DNA from: Serilophus lunatus
Lineage: Eukaryota > Chordata > Aves > Passeriformes > Eurylaimidae
Assembly (NCBI GenBank): GCA_013399895.1
Contig: VXBA01005479.1
Location: forward strand, 140,197-204,196
Direction: 5' to 3'
DNA length: 64,000 bases
Within the stretch, counting starts at the first letter, position 1, and each line of letters starts with the position of its first letter. Under the pieces are notes generated by a model. It was given only the letters and a program-made list of their open reading frames with translations, ran no database searches and had not been told where the DNA came from. Below are positions 35,791 through 48,557 of this stretch, piece by piece. Position numbers and translations under genes: made by a program.

Positions 35791-36805
35791 ATACTGGGTT
35801 TGCATAGCAAAATTTTGGTAATTGGCAGGCTAAAGGGGTGGCTTCTGTGAGAAGCTGCCAGAAGCTTTCCTTGTGTCCAACAGAGCCAATGCCAGCTGGC
35901 TCCAGGACAGACCCACCACTGGCCAAGGCAGACCCCATAAGTGATGGTGGAAGCGCCTCTGGGATAACAGAGTTAAGGATGGGAAAAAAGTTACTGCACA
36001 GGAGCAAATGCAGCCAGAGAAGAAAGGAGTGAGAATATGCAAGAGAGCCAGCCCTGCAGACACCAAGGTCAGCACATAAGAAGCAGGGGGAGGTGCTCCA
36101 GGGTTTGGAGCAAAGATTCCTCTGCAGCCTGTGGTGAAGACTACGGTGAGACAGGCTGTGCCCCTGCAGCCCATGGAGGACCACAGTGGAGCAGATACCG
36201 GCCTGCAGCCTGTGGAGGAGACCTACTCTGGAGGAGGTGGCTGTGCCTGAAGGGGGCTGTGGTCTCCCTCAGGAAGGAAGGGAAGCCCATACTACATGCA
36301 GGTTTCCACCAGGAACTGTGGCCCCATTTGTGTCCCACACTGGAGCAGTTAATGAAGAACTGTGACCCAAGAGAAAGAGACACGTGGGAGAAGTTCAAGT
36401 AAGACTGTTTCCCATGGGAGGGACTCCACACTGGAGCAGGGAAAGAGTGTGAGGAGCTCTTCTTAGGAGGAAGTAGTGGTAGAAAAAATACATGACACAT
36501 ATTCCCCATCACCCTGCACTGCATAGGGTGGAGGAAGTAGAGAAATTGTGAGCGTAGTTAAACCTGGGAAAAAGAGAAAGGTCGAGAGAAGAGATTTTTA
36601 TTTCTCTTTGTTTGACTCTGAGATTTTGATTGGCAATAGATTAAATTAATTTCCCCACATCGAGTCTGTTTTGCCTGTGACACTAATTGCTGTGATTGGG
36701 TCATCCTGAAACATGACCCTTTTGTCATATTCTCTCAGTCCAGCTGAGGAGGGAAGTGATAGAGTGACTTTGGGGGGCACCTCGTGTCCAGCCAAGGTCA
36801 ACCAT
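35791..36805 (+). mobile_element. Avian endogenous retrovirus-type LTR, about 1 kb (probable solo LTR)
   Basis: Starts near 'tactgggtttgcatagcaa' and ends near 'ccagccaaggtcaacca', both resembling the ends of a long LTR family I know from bird genomes. It includes the family's 'gattggcaatagattaaatt' and 'gagtctgttttgcctgtgac' segments near the 3' side. No gag, pol or env coding was found around it, so it is probably a solo LTR. Small ORFs within it (up to 139 codons) are not genes. Exact ends and target-site duplication are not clear. Confidence 0.75.
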
Positions 36806-37246
36806 GACTTTTTCTCCTCTTTGCCAGATTAAATGGTTTGAGTTCCTTCAGACTCTCCTCACCTGTCATATAATGTGCTGTTAATTTATGCCAGGCTGGA
36901 TTAGTTGGAGTTCTCACTTTCCCCATACAGACTCATGTGTCTGAGTCCAGTCATTACTGGCTTTTTAGTGGCAAATCATAACAGAATAGCTCATATTACA
37001 TTTTGAATATTACATGCTGCAGAAATGAAACAGTATCCAATAGGAAATTCTGGGTTTCTGAATATGCCTGATGAGATGTGTTTTAATAAGCAATTAGCAG
37101 CTGAATTCCATTAAAAATATTGAAGCCAGCTGCTAACATGTTGCAGGAACAACTATTTATGGTTTTTACAGCCTACAGTTGATAAAAATTTTCTACTAGG
37201 AGCAAAACAGACATTTGTCTAGGAGCAAGACAGACATTTAACTTAC

Positions 37247-37309
37247 CTTTTCTCCCTTCCACCCTTGTGGGCCAACCAATCCATCACGACCAGGAGGACC
37301 TTGAGGACC
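37247..37309 (-). CDS. COL15A1: COL15A1 exon, Gly-X-Y block
   Basis: 63 bp, residues 246-266, seven perfect triplets, GPQGPPGRDGLVGPQGWK then GEK. Acceptor ATCTACAG, donor AAG/gtaagt, phase 0. A tryptophan in a triplet (GWK) is uncommon in collagen but does not break the register. Confidence 0.92.
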
Positions 37310-40300
37310 CTGTAGATGATAATAAACCTAAAGCAGATGCCACTTGAGAGCCCAAATTCTAGCACATGTGTATAAGCATTTTGGGACAACTGATGATACA
37401 GCATTATCAAAGACTAATGTATATGACCAGGTAGCACCTCACACCTTTATGTTTTAGCACTTTTATTTTCTGTCTTCTGAGAGTTTGACTTTGTATCACA
37501 ACAGTATGAAAATATATTTTAATAGAAATCTATATAAAACAATTATTAAATAGTAAACAACAATAAAACCAAGCATAATGTAAATATTATGTGTTAGCAC
37601 ACAAAACAATGGTGCTATTCAATCAGGTTTTGACAACACTATAAAAGATGAGATGGAGTTGAAATCCCCAGGCATCTTAGTTACCCACACTTTTGGCAAT
37701 ATCAGAGCTAGATGAGATCCAGTTGAGAAAACCTTGCTCTTGACAGAATGTGGCCAGGTTTTCTGTGTGTTAGAATCAAAGAATCATTAAAAGCAGCTGT
37801 GATATGGAGGGAATGGTGTCAAATGGGAGGCTTCTGTGTGGTTGCTGCAAACAGAAAAGCTGGTAGGTTGATAGGCATCTTGATTTGTACAACTCTAGTG
37901 ATATCCCTACATGGGAACAGTGAGGCTAGGTCTAATCTCCCCATTCAGGGCAGCGTTTTGTTTATTCAGACTCACTTTGCAAGGTGTCTCTGAAGAGCTG
38001 AGCCAGATGTACGCTTCTATATTTTTAGGAAAAGTACTCCTAAGAAGTTCTTCTGCAGAAAAAGGCGCTGCCACTTTGCTTTGGTTGATGTTGCTCAGAT
38101 TGTTTATGATACCTTGCTCTAATTTTGCCTTGAAAAATGTACATGAAGTCCTCCACCCAATCTCCTGTGTTATATCTATGAATTAGCATGCTTTTCAGTG
38201 AGAAGACAGCCTGGGAAAAACTGTCTTTGTAGGGCCAACCAATCAACCAGTGCAGATATTGAAGACCAGCCCATATTAACTATACATGCAAAAAAGGTAA
38301 TGGCTACATGCTATTTTGCATGGTTTACGTTTTTAGAAATGGGGTCTGAAAACCTTAATTTAAATTTACAGGTTTGTATTCTGGCCTCTGGGGATCTCTT
38401 ATCCATTTATTTATTCTTATATTTTTAGGAAGGATATAAATGGTAGCAGAAGGAGATATAAAACATTGTTTTCCTTTGATGTTTTCAGAATCATCAAAAA
38501 GGCTCATTTTTCCTGCTCCCTTTATTTTCCCTCCCTGCTTTTATCCTTTGGAGGCACTGTAAGTCATAGAGTTTAGTGACTAATTTCTGTATACTGCTCA
38601 GCAATTTTAAGTTTCATAGTGCTGAAATTGCTTATTTCCTTTGGAGTTTTGAAATAGTCTGTCTTATGTAGCTAGCAGGCAACAATGGGAGATTTGTTAT
38701 TCTCATCAGGGTATATTAACGCATTTGTGAGTTACCTCAAACAAAAAAATTATGATAGGGAATATTCTTATACAATGCCATGAGGTAATTTAACTTCATG
38801 TAGCATTTAGGAAACGTATATTTATTCAGGTCAAGATCACATAATTATCAGATGCAATGTGAAGGCATTTGTGAGGTGGTATTTCCCATTTAAAAAGGCA
38901 GCCTTTACTCAAATATTTCCAAGATATGTTTCTCTAGAGATGTTACATTACAAAGTCCTTGATTTAGCAAGGACTTACGCCTGTCCACAACTTTAAGTAA
39001 TTGTCTAGTCTTCTGAATTTAGAATTCATAGCTAAAGATCCTTAATAACACAAATATTTCAACATATTACTGAGTGAGGATTCCATCCAAAAATCTCATC
39101 TAGGGATAGATCTCACTTCATTTATCGAGAGTGTGCAAATGTGTGAAAATCTCTGTAAAGCAGGATGACAGTTTCTTAGGGCCATCTGAAAGTGTGAGAA
39201 TACATAGATCTGTATTGTTAATAGCTAGAGTTTTTCTTCAGCAGCCTGCAGACTTAGCCTGGACTGATTCATCTGAAAACGTAATTTAGTAGTCTGTTTA
39301 ACATTTAACTTCTACTTTTTCAATTGATATGTTTCCCAGGAATTATCTTGGAAGTGGACAATAATTATTTCTGTTCCATCAGAAAACTAGCTACAAATAG
39401 GTAATGTCATAGCCTGTGAAATCCTAGATTACCCAAGAGAGAATACATTAATCTTTAAAATAAAAGGTGGATCAATACGTATTTCTTAATTTTTTTAAAT
39501 TCCTTTTTACATTATTATTTTATGGCAAATTTTAGCAATATAATATATATATTGTTATAGACATGTTATACATATCTATCATAAGCCATTCTAGTTATTT
39601 TAACTTCTGAAGATATAAAAACAGCCATAGTCAGGAAAGTTGAAAGTACACTTCGAATTGCAAAGACATTATTAGAGAGGACCTTTTAATCTAATACTGC
39701 ACTTTGTCAAATGCAGCAAATAAAGCATTAGGGTAACTGTCTATTTTACAAGACTTGCCAATGGATTTTCTTAAAATTATAGTCGTAATCATCAATACAA
39801 TTGATCTGTCTTGGATTCAGAAGGAAAAAAGGTACTGTTGGAAGCTTAGCAGTTTAATAAAATCTAGTCAGCATTTCAGACTTTTTATTTTAGAATGCCA
39901 TCTGTATTACAATCAGAAGATGCAGAGAATAATGGATTTCACTGGCTTCTCATGCACATGCTTCTTGAATCTCATATTTAAGATTTTCAGGTGCTAAATT
40001 CTCTCTGCACAAACACTTCTTAGATATTGTATTAACTCTCAGCTTGATTATCCTCAAAAAAACCCTAAGGCAGCTGAGATGTAACAAGATCTCCTTTTTA
40101 ACATCTGTCACCAATACATTTCTTAAATATATGCTAATTACACTGTCAGATACGGCAATGGTGACCCCCTTTGAAGGTAGTGTGAATCTACAGGTCAAAT
40201 CTAGTCCTTAGAAAGACTGCTTCTGGCAGTTGATTGACTGTATTAGTAAATATACAAAATCACAGAATATTCTGATTTGGAAGGCACCCACAAGGATCAT

Positions 40301-40966
40301 GAAGTCCAACTCAAGTGAATGGCCCATACAATGATCAAATCCACAACCTTGGTGTTATTAGCACCATGTTCTAACCATCTAAGTTATGTCATAGTTCCAG
40401 AGAGGATTCTTAGAGCTGATCAATGCTAAAAAAATGGTTTCCTTCACTGAAAAAAACACTTTGTTGATGATTTATTAACAAATAGATAACACTCAAACCT
40501 TAGCAGCCTTTTTTTACAGTAGAACTATATTTCATGCGTCCATAGTAATAAGTGTTTCTACCTAGCTGAAGAATAAAAAGGGAGTTCCTGAAAGAGGAAA
40601 ATTGAATTTATTTTACAAATTCCCTGCACCTTATGTAAGTGATTTAGCAAACTCCACTTTCCTGAAAGCACCGCAGGAAAAATAATTCTTAGGCTTATTC
40701 AGTGTTGGTAAAAGCATTCTTATTTTTTTTATTCTGGCCCAGATTCACTAGTATCTGTCAGCCAAATGTACATCCCACTGGGAAGTAATGTCAATAAGAC
40801 TTTTTCCTTTTTTTTGTGTGTATGTGTACAAAATTTGAATAAAATCCAAGCTTTTAAATTAAAACTATTCTGCAATTTTATTAAGAATAATACAGACTGC
40901 AAGCCTTAGAACGTAATATTGCAGGACAGAAAAAACATCAGTGTTTGTGCACAAATGGGTACTCAC
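37310..40966 (-). other. COL15A1 intron, about 3.7 kb
   Basis: Carries one tRNA-derived SINE (40259-40388); the rest is unique AT-rich sequence. Confidence 0.72.
40259..40388 (-). mobile_element. tRNA-Ile-derived SINE with CR1-like tail (TguSINE1 type)
   Basis: Minus strand: 40388-40322 resembles tRNA-Ile(AAU): 'cttagatggttagaac' (A box region), 'tggtgctaataacaccaagg' (anticodon loop with AAT), 'ggatttgatcat' (B box region), and 'gggcca' at the acceptor end. It is followed to 40259 by a CR1 3'-like tail ('catgatccttgtgggtgcc', then 'attctgtgat'). It carries many changes from a working tRNA, so it is a SINE copy and not a tRNA gene. This kind of SINE is known from songbirds. Confidence 0.82.
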
Positions 40967-41092
40967 TTTGGGACCTGGTTCCCCAGAAGCTCCATCTTCT
41001 CCTGGTGACCCAGGAGGTCCTACACTTGAATCGGGTGCTGGTTTTCCTGGAAGACCAGGCAGTCCCGGAGGGCCTGGTGGCCCAGGAAGACC
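40967..41092 (-). CDS. COL15A1: COL15A1 exon, long Gly-X-Y block with a short interruption
   Basis: 126 bp, residues 204-245, phase 0. Starts GLPGPPGPPGLPGLPGKP, breaks at APDSSV, resumes GPPGSPGEDGASGEPGPK. Acceptor ACTTGTACAG, donor AAA/gtgagt. In the break, Ala (GCA) stands where the triplet register calls for glycine. Confidence 0.93.
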
Positions 41093-42676
41093 CTGTACAA
41101 GTTAGCAGCACTGTTAGAAACAATCCCAACCAGGTTCATCTGTATATACACAGAACAGGAAAAATCTCACATAGACTATTCAACTTGATTAAAATCTCAA
41201 TTTGGGCTTCCACCCCACTCCTTCTTCATTAAGAACCAGTTAAGTTAAGAGACTTACCCATAATGAAATCAAGGGGTTATTGTACAGAGGGATGTGGTTA
41301 GTTTTTTCTCTACTACTGTTTCAAAGGGTTTTTCTACGCCATTGTTGGAGCACTGAGAATCTCTACTCATGCTCAAGACCTGATTGTGCTTTGTTCTGTA
41401 AAATGGTCTCTGGTCTAAAGATCTATCTGCATAGACATGAGCAGATGTATTTAAATTGAATGAAATGTTATTTTAGGAAAAATAGTGCGTTTGCAAATAT
41501 TCTCTCTCATGAGCAAGTCCATTCTTGTTACTGATTGCATTAACAGACAAACATGGACAGTTTGAAATTTTGAGCCATGGCACTGTAAGTCAAGAAATCT
41601 TTAATTCTATGTCACCTATGAGATTGTGCTAGGAAGAAGATCATCTTGGATTTTCAGTACAGTCAACAGAGCCTTCTATAGGAAGCCATTCCAAGTATTT
41701 GCCTGCCTCATTACCTACATAAGGCATCTAAAGAGTCTCCTGAATCAGGCAAGATTCAGCATGTAGCAATTCTCTCCTGAAGAAAGGTATTAAGCACTTT
41801 TTATGAAACAAAAGAAAGAAACAGAAACACAGTCTTGAGGCAGAAATCAGTCCAAGAGAATAAAAAATATCACTAGTTCTGTTGCAAAGTGGAGGCCTCA
41901 GTATACTCTAGCATTCTGAGTTCATAGAAAATATAATGAACTCAGAAAGCTGCAGATTAACGATGTTCAGTTCATCAGAAAGCTGCATTGTAAAGTATTT
42001 CATACAGACACACTTCTTTTTTTAGAACAGATATTCCAAATTCAAAAAAGCAAAGAATATTATCACCTTACAGTGACTAAAGGGCTTACAAGAGAGCAGA
42101 AGAGGGACTGTTTACAAAGGCATGGCTAGGACAAGGGAGAACAGCTTAAAACAGACAGATTAGTTTAGATGAGATATTGGGAAAAAATTCTTTACTATGA
42201 GGGTGGTGATGCCCTGGAACAGGTTGCCAGAGAAGCTGTGGATGCCCCCCCCCTTGAAAGTGTTCAAGACCGGGTTGTATGAAGCTCTGAGCAACCTGGT
42301 CTAGTGGAAGGTGTCCCAATATGACATTTAAGGTCCCAGTGCAACTCAAGTCTTTCTACAATTCTATGAATCTAGGATTCCCATCTCTCTCTCCTCTTTA
42401 CTGTTTTCTCACAATCAGAATAGAAGCATTTTCTCATTTTAAAAAAGTCCTCTTGCCATTATTTCTTTGTTGTCCTCCTCATTCTTTCCCACACTTCTTC
42501 CCCACTCACATACACTTAGGCCTTTTCAGATCTTGAAATGAAAACCTACAAATCCTTTCTGGATGCTGTAAATTAAACATGTACAAAATCTGCATTTCGA
42601 AATTGACTTTCTACGATCTGGATGAGTAAAATACAGCTGTTTATTATTTTAATGAGAAATATCAATATATACTTAC
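41093..42676 (-). other. COL15A1 intron, about 1.6 kb
   Basis: Contains a CR1 3' fragment at 42066-42369; otherwise unique. Confidence 0.75.
42066..42369 (+). mobile_element. CR1 LINE 3' fragment
   Basis: Plus-strand CR1 3' end: 'cagtgactaaagggcttaca', 'gagggtggtgatgccctgga', 'cagagaagctgtggatgcc', 'caacctggtctagtggaagg', ending 'acaattctatga'. It lies opposite to COL15A1. Confidence 0.92.
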
Positions 42677-42739
42677 CCTTAAAATCTCAGTCTCTCTGTC
42701 AATATCTCCAGAACCCGATTCTTCAGGTTCCAATCTATT
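42677..42739 (-). CDS. COL15A1: COL15A1 exon, non-collagenous interruption with GAG site
   Basis: 63 bp, residues 183-203, entirely non-collagenous: NRLEPEESGSGDIDRETEIL followed by Arg. Acceptor AATTTCAG, donor AGG/gtaagt, phase 0. The acidic EESGSGD core is a strong glycosaminoglycan attachment motif. An interruption carrying glycosaminoglycan between collagen blocks is characteristic of multiplexins. Confidence 0.87.
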
Positions 42740-44348
42740 CTGAAATTAGGAGGATTCTGTTTTAAAACATTGCTTCTAAAGATGACAAATGAAAATATCA
42801 CTTGACAGTTACTGGAAATACAGCTATAGTCAATATCCTTGCAGCATTTTGCCACTGGTGAAATAAATTATAATACAACAAAAACATATCAGTCACGTTT
42901 CTGGTGTTTCGTACCATCTTATTTTCTAAACACTGATCACTGTACCTACCTGCAGATGCTCTATGAACATAGTGATAACTCTCCTGCAGGATACACATGC
43001 TATGTGACTGTTTAAGTGAACTGAAGATGAAGCAATATCTCAGATAAATTTTGACTTCACAAAGATATCTATTAATATTAAAAATATTCTAAAATTCATG
43101 CCTAACAAATAACCACTGTTTCCTACAATGTCCCTCTTTGTTAAAAAGCCATATTCTAAGATTCCTGCAACTGGAATAGAAAGAGGCATTTTATAAAGAG
43201 AAATTAATACATTGAAGCCTTTTCTAAAATATTTAATTAGAAAACACTTCAGTCTTTAGTCCTTAATGAGTTTCATAGCTGTGTATATTTCGCAAATTAA
43301 AACCAAAGCACAGAGAGAATTAGTACCTGAACCAGCTGTTATAATACCACACCTAATGTTTCAAAAGCCTGGGAGTTGAGGATGCAATGAGACTTCTTCC
43401 ACTTCACTCCAGAACGAAAGGACTTGAAACTTGCTAGCACGGAGGACAATAAAGTTAAGGCAGTGCAGGACCTGCTGTTCATTGCTACATTTAAAAAGTG
43501 GCCTTTGACTTGGTAAAGCTGTTTTACTGGAGCACCTGGTCCTAGAGATCTGGAGCTGCCTTGCTGGTCTCTTGAAGTAAGCATCAGTGCAGGCTAAATA
43601 GTGCAGCCCTTCAGAACACTGTTACTCTATTTTTATGATGCAGAAATACATTGGTGCAATTTAGCAGATCCTAGATAACGGGAGCATACGACCCATTTTG
43701 GACATTGGAATATGTTTCAACTATCTTGTTAAATAGTCATAATACCCAGTGTGACAGATGGTTTTGTTTAAAAGGTCAGTGTCAGTGGTGAACTTTCAGT
43801 TCTTACACCAAGAACTGAAAATTCAGGCCAGGTTCCTTCTTTAGCTGTGTACAGATGTACCCTCATGAATATAGTGGAAAAGGTCCAAGTACAGAAGAAA
43901 GATCAATCTGAAACATATTCTTTAACATTGCTTGAGTACTGAGCATTTGTAATACAAACACTGTCATGCTGGTATGTGTTCTAGTATTTAATGATAAACA
44001 TAACTGTCAAACTATTTCTCTGTTCAATAGAGAGAAGAAATAAATAATTCAGGTTTATAATGCTTTTTTTGTGGAAATTTCTGGCCCTTTTTTTCCCATA
44101 TATTATTGTATTTGCACAGGAGAGCACACTCATCAACTGATTTTTAAAATGTGAATACTGGGTATTTCTGTAGCTTACAGGACTTACACAATTTAGCCAG
44201 ATATTTATTTGCATTTCAGCATGAATGTTTTAGAAAACATGATTATCTCTGTGGCAGTCAGGCTACTTTCCCAGAGAAACCCTTTTATTTAGTTCTGGAT
44301 TCATCTGTGGCAAGCTGAGCTTGTTGGCAGAGAAACCCAAATGCTTAC
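42740..44348 (-). other. COL15A1 intron, about 1.6 kb
   Basis: Unique sequence; nothing recognised. Confidence 0.65.
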
Positions 44349-44426
44349 CAATCCTCTGGAAGGAGCAGAGGGTCCCGTGGGTCCTGGTAGTCCAGGGGGT
44401 CCTGGCAGTCCCTCACCAGGATCACC
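44349..44426 (-). CDS. COL15A1: COL15A1 exon, Gly-X-Y block ending in an interruption
   Basis: 78 bp, residues 157-182. Starts GDPGEGLPGPPGLPGPTG, with a two-residue Gly-Glu imperfection, then leaves the collagen register as PSAPSRGL. Acceptor CTGTTTCAG, donor TTG/gtaagc, phase 0. The loss of register continues into the next, wholly non-collagenous exon. Confidence 0.92.
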
Positions 44427-47400
44427 CTGAAACAGGAATTAAGACAACTCAGCAAGAATTTAACAATATAAACACTATAAGCTTTAGCTGTAATCTGTGT
44501 GGATTTCCAGTCACAAGAAACAAAAGTGACTGCTTAGATGCTATAAGCAGGGCTGAACTTTTCTCACTTCTAAGGCAAGCTCCCAAGAAACACAAACTTT
44601 GTTTGGCAAAGGAAGAAAGAACTCTTCTTTTTCTAGCTTCCACAATTAATTTGTAAATGTACAAGCAGCACTGACAGCATTAGACAGTGTATATATCTTG
44701 TTAGAAAAATGTTTTACTGTGGAATTTGCATTTTACAATATATATGTCCCCTCCCAGATAAATAAATGTGATCACACCGCTGTAGACAATCTCTAAATGT
44801 CTTATTTTACTGCTACCATCTATAATGTTTTTTCCAATACCTCCATGTCATGATTTTTCTTCTATGTGTTGACCTTTATCTGCTGCCGAAATTATGAAAG
44901 ACCCTGTTCAGATATGTGTCATTTTCTTTTGTAGTTACTTCCATTTCTTCTACTTTGGCTTTCTTACTTCGCCTCTGACATTTTGCTGAGGTTAGTGTGA
45001 ACTGCTCTAGCTTAAGAAGTTTGCAACTTTCAATAATTTTTCTGCTCAAGTCCTGTATTTTTCACTGTAGTTGAGGTTCTGCCTCTACTGATTTATGCTT
45101 TATTCTCTAACTTGCCAATTTTCAGTCAGAGCTTATGAGCATTATGTGTTCTATAAATTCACATATTCAGTTACATAGCAGGAAACATTGACTTTTATCT
45201 GCCTCTTGGTCACTTGCTCTTTATGCTTGAGAATTCATTAGATAAATGAATTAATTCAGTTCTTTGTGTTTGCTATGGCTTTGTCAAATGGTTCCTATAG
45301 TGATTTTTCAGTCATATCCACAGAGAATGTATTTAATTCATTTGGGGCTATTTTTACTGTCTGCCAGCGTGTTCATTTACTAATGCTCTTCATTAATTTT
45401 AATACATCCTTTGCTTTTTTCCAGTGATTATTACATTAGTTCCTGTCAGTGTTTGCTGCTTGTTTTTATGCAATTTCATCCACTTTGCATGTACTGCAAG
45501 GAAGACAAAAACCCCCCACTTCTCACATTTGGATCACAGACATTGTTTTGGAAGCCTAACTGCATCCATTCCCTCCATGACAAGTAACTCCTTGGTGTAT
45601 CTATGCACAGAACATGGACCACAGTGGAAAAGTGACAGCCAGCTCCCCACACTCCACTGATATGTAGCACTCTACTCATTTCCAGCTTTCCATTTTCAAT
45701 GAGATGAACCAGAAACAGGCAGGCAGTTCCTCAAATTTAAATATTATTGTACTGAAAAAAGTGCTGACTCTCTTTAGAGAGTGTAACTGGTTCAAGTTTT
45801 TGTGTGTATGCATAGCTTGATCCTTTAAGCTTTGCTCATCCTGCCAACACAGCCAGTCCTAGGAAATTGCAATGACTGGGATAATGAAATGATTTTCTGG
45901 ACAGCTAGTAACTTAAAAATTATTCATATGTGTGGAAGAGGATCAGAGCAGTGCCTTCTTCTTTGTCCTGCTTTCCATTGCAGGAATTAGATCTGTTTAA
46001 AGTATTGGCAAGAGAAAGCTCTCCATATGAGGCTGTCAGTTTTCCTTAGTGCTTTTGAACCTATTATTAGTATTTTTAGCACCCATTTGCTAATTTATCT
46101 TCACAATGTCCCCTTGAAATGTCCCTTGAAAATATTAGTCCCATTTTTATAATGAAGAATCAAGGTTAAGATGTCTTTACTAAAACAGCCATAGAAGTAA
46201 TCAGGAATATACTACTAGAGTTTTTTCCTTCCCAAGACAGGTTTAGCTCTCTACAGCTAACCTGCTTCTCCTGATGCTGAAATATTGTCCTTCTAGTGGC
46301 TATTCTAATCAATAAACTAAGGCATTCTTTGGCCCTGAGGTTAGGTAGAACAGACTGGCTGGGCTCACAGTACTTACGTAATTGGCCCTGGGCCTCCTTT
46401 CAGCTCTGTTCAAAGATAATATTTTGAGTATGGGGGTGTTTTTTTGTATTTCCCATTAAGTCACATGAGAACTATACTGCAGTCCATCAGCATGAGTATT
46501 TGAAATTATAAAGCCTACTGGATGGCACTGGGGGAGCACAGGGCCAATCTATTCACAGTCTCATCTTGCAGCATACTGAGAACAGTTAACAACAAATGCC
46601 ACCCCTGACGCATTGCCTGAGAGAAATGTATTTGACATGGGCCAAAATATTGTCAGAGACCATGCTTGCAAATCTGAATCATCAGCAAATCTGTTAGTTC
46701 CTGGGCCTGTTCCATTTGGTAGCATAGACACAGCACTTGTTGCTGAAGATCAGAATGGTCACCTAACAGCAGTTGCTGCTAAAGCAGCTGCAAAATAAAG
46801 CTGCATTTGCTAATTTTCACTTAACTTATAAATAGAAGAAATGTAAACGACCATAATCTTGACATCTTTTCCATATGCATTGTTTTCATTAAAAGCAGCC
46901 TGACTGATTTTAGTTTCCTAACATTAATTATTTATGTCAGTATGAAGCACCCTGGAAATGACTCTGGTCACAAGAAGGACCAAAGCAGATTTGCATGAAA
47001 GCTAAGAAGCTAATTGTTGAATGGCATTTAAACCTTTTTTTTTCCACAGCGTGATTGGCAAACACTATAGAGAAAATTGACCCTTTGCTAGAGGGAATAT
47101 AGTTACATAGCACAGAAGAAGAAAAGGAAGCAAGGAAGACCAGAAAGGTTCTATCTGTATTGGCACTGTATCAGGAAAGAGGAATGTAGAAAATTAGCCC
47201 AATGAAGAGAATAATAATTAAGAACAATGGACCACAGACACCTGTGTATTCTGGGCTACATCCAGAGATTCTAATCCTGCTCAAGGGCTTCATCAAAAGT
47301 TAGGGAAAGGCTGACAAGTATATAGACATATTGTGAAGTATTGACCAATATTCCAGACACAAAGAGTCTGGGATTAATGCTGGCTCAAAAGAAAGCATGA

Positions 47401-48494
47401 ATCCCTGCCACCAATGGGACTATGCAAGACGGTACCTTTCTTCTCCGCTGTAGTACAGATTATCCAGTTTAGGAGGAGGTACAGTAGTGCATACCCACTG
47501 TTCCCATGACAGCTCTCCAAAGACAGCATAGCCATTTTTAGACCCTGCTGTCCAGCTCACTTAAGCAAGGAAACAGTGAGCTGATAGGCTCTTGAGTCCA
47601 CGCAGCTCCTAGGGCAAAACCAGTCTGCCTTTCCCACCATACAGAGAAATGCTCTCCTCTGGATACTGCATTTCCCAAAATAGGCAATTACTGTGACATT
47701 AATTCCTAATATCTATTGCTCATCACACAAGACCTTGTTTACTCACTTCTTGCAGAATAATTCTACTTGAACTAGGATGTGCCTTTGAATATACCAAGAT
47801 ATATGTATAATTAATTACCAGTATTACATATGGAATTGTTATTATCAGTAAAACCTAGAAACTGTACATTACTATTCTCAGTACTGATTGTGTGATTTAT
47901 CTTAGAAGCACTAAGGTGGCTGGTAAGTGCTGCAGGTAATCCATCTCTGTTGCAAAGTAACTGTATTGCTTTGGTAAACAGATGAAAGGAATTATTAATT
48001 TGACAGTTGGAGTTGCTGTCTATATGCCAATTTTCTGTACAGCATGTACTTTAATAATAGCTTAATTCATTATAGAATTATAATGAATTATAACTTCATC
48101 TCAGAAGAGATACAAATTGTTACTTCAGATGGTATAGCTCTTAATTTTGATTATGTTCATTTCCTCAGGGTAATTTGATGACATTGCTTTAGTTTAATCA
48201 CTTAGCCGGTGGAGTAAGTTGCCCAGGACAGTAGTATATAACAATTGACTTTTCTTTATTAAGTGTTCAGTATAACTTCCTTGGGTTTCCTATGAAAGCC
48301 TAACTTTTTCTATTGCTGAAATTTATTGAAACCCACCTATGATTCTGTTATGGTGACCTCCATGGATCAATAATAGGATGTTTAAAGTCTCCCTGTGATC
48401 CTGTATTTTTATTTATCTCTCAGAGTGTACCAAATTAACACATCTAAGCATAAGTGGTACGTGATAGATTATTATTTATTAGCAGGACACATAC
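44427..48494 (-). other. COL15A1 intron, about 4.1 kb
   Basis: The longest stretch free of recognisable mobile elements. A short exon-like collagen motif at 46377-46408 was considered and rejected. No RNA gene or long ORF. Confidence 0.62.
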
Positions 48495-48557
48495 CTTTTC
48501 ACCTTTTGGGCCTGCTTTTCCTTTCAGTCCTGGTAACCCCTGAAGTCCATTTTTACC
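48495..48557 (-). CDS. COL15A1: COL15A1 exon, Gly-X-Y block
   Basis: 63 bp, residues 136-156, seven perfect triplets starting GKNGLQGLPGLKGKAG and ending GPKGEK. Acceptor CTTTTATAG, donor AAG/gtatgt, phase 0. Lysine-rich Y positions are usual in multiplexin blocks. Confidence 0.92.

Larger units (their letters stand above)
33492..37246 (-). other. COL15A1 intron, about 3.8 kb
   Basis: Contains a CR1 copy and a long LTR-type element; otherwise unique. Faint CR1-like text flanks the LTR (about 35700-35770 and 36820-36880). Confidence 0.72.

Noticed and set aside
35765..36524. ORFs of 114-139 codons on both strands.
   Set aside because: They lie inside the LTR-type element and resemble no retroviral or host protein I can recognise.
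40322..40388. Possible tRNA-Ile gene on the minus strand.
   Set aside because: It has many changes at conserved tRNA positions and continues into a CR1-like tail; it is a SINE, not a functional tRNA gene.
46377..46408. Exon-like piece on the minus strand: acceptor-like gaacag, then codons that could read KGGPGPI, then a donor-like gtaagt.
   Set aside because: It is about 28 bp, not a multiple of three, so it would break the frame between two phase-0 collagen exons, and one frame contains an immediate stop. Probably chance.
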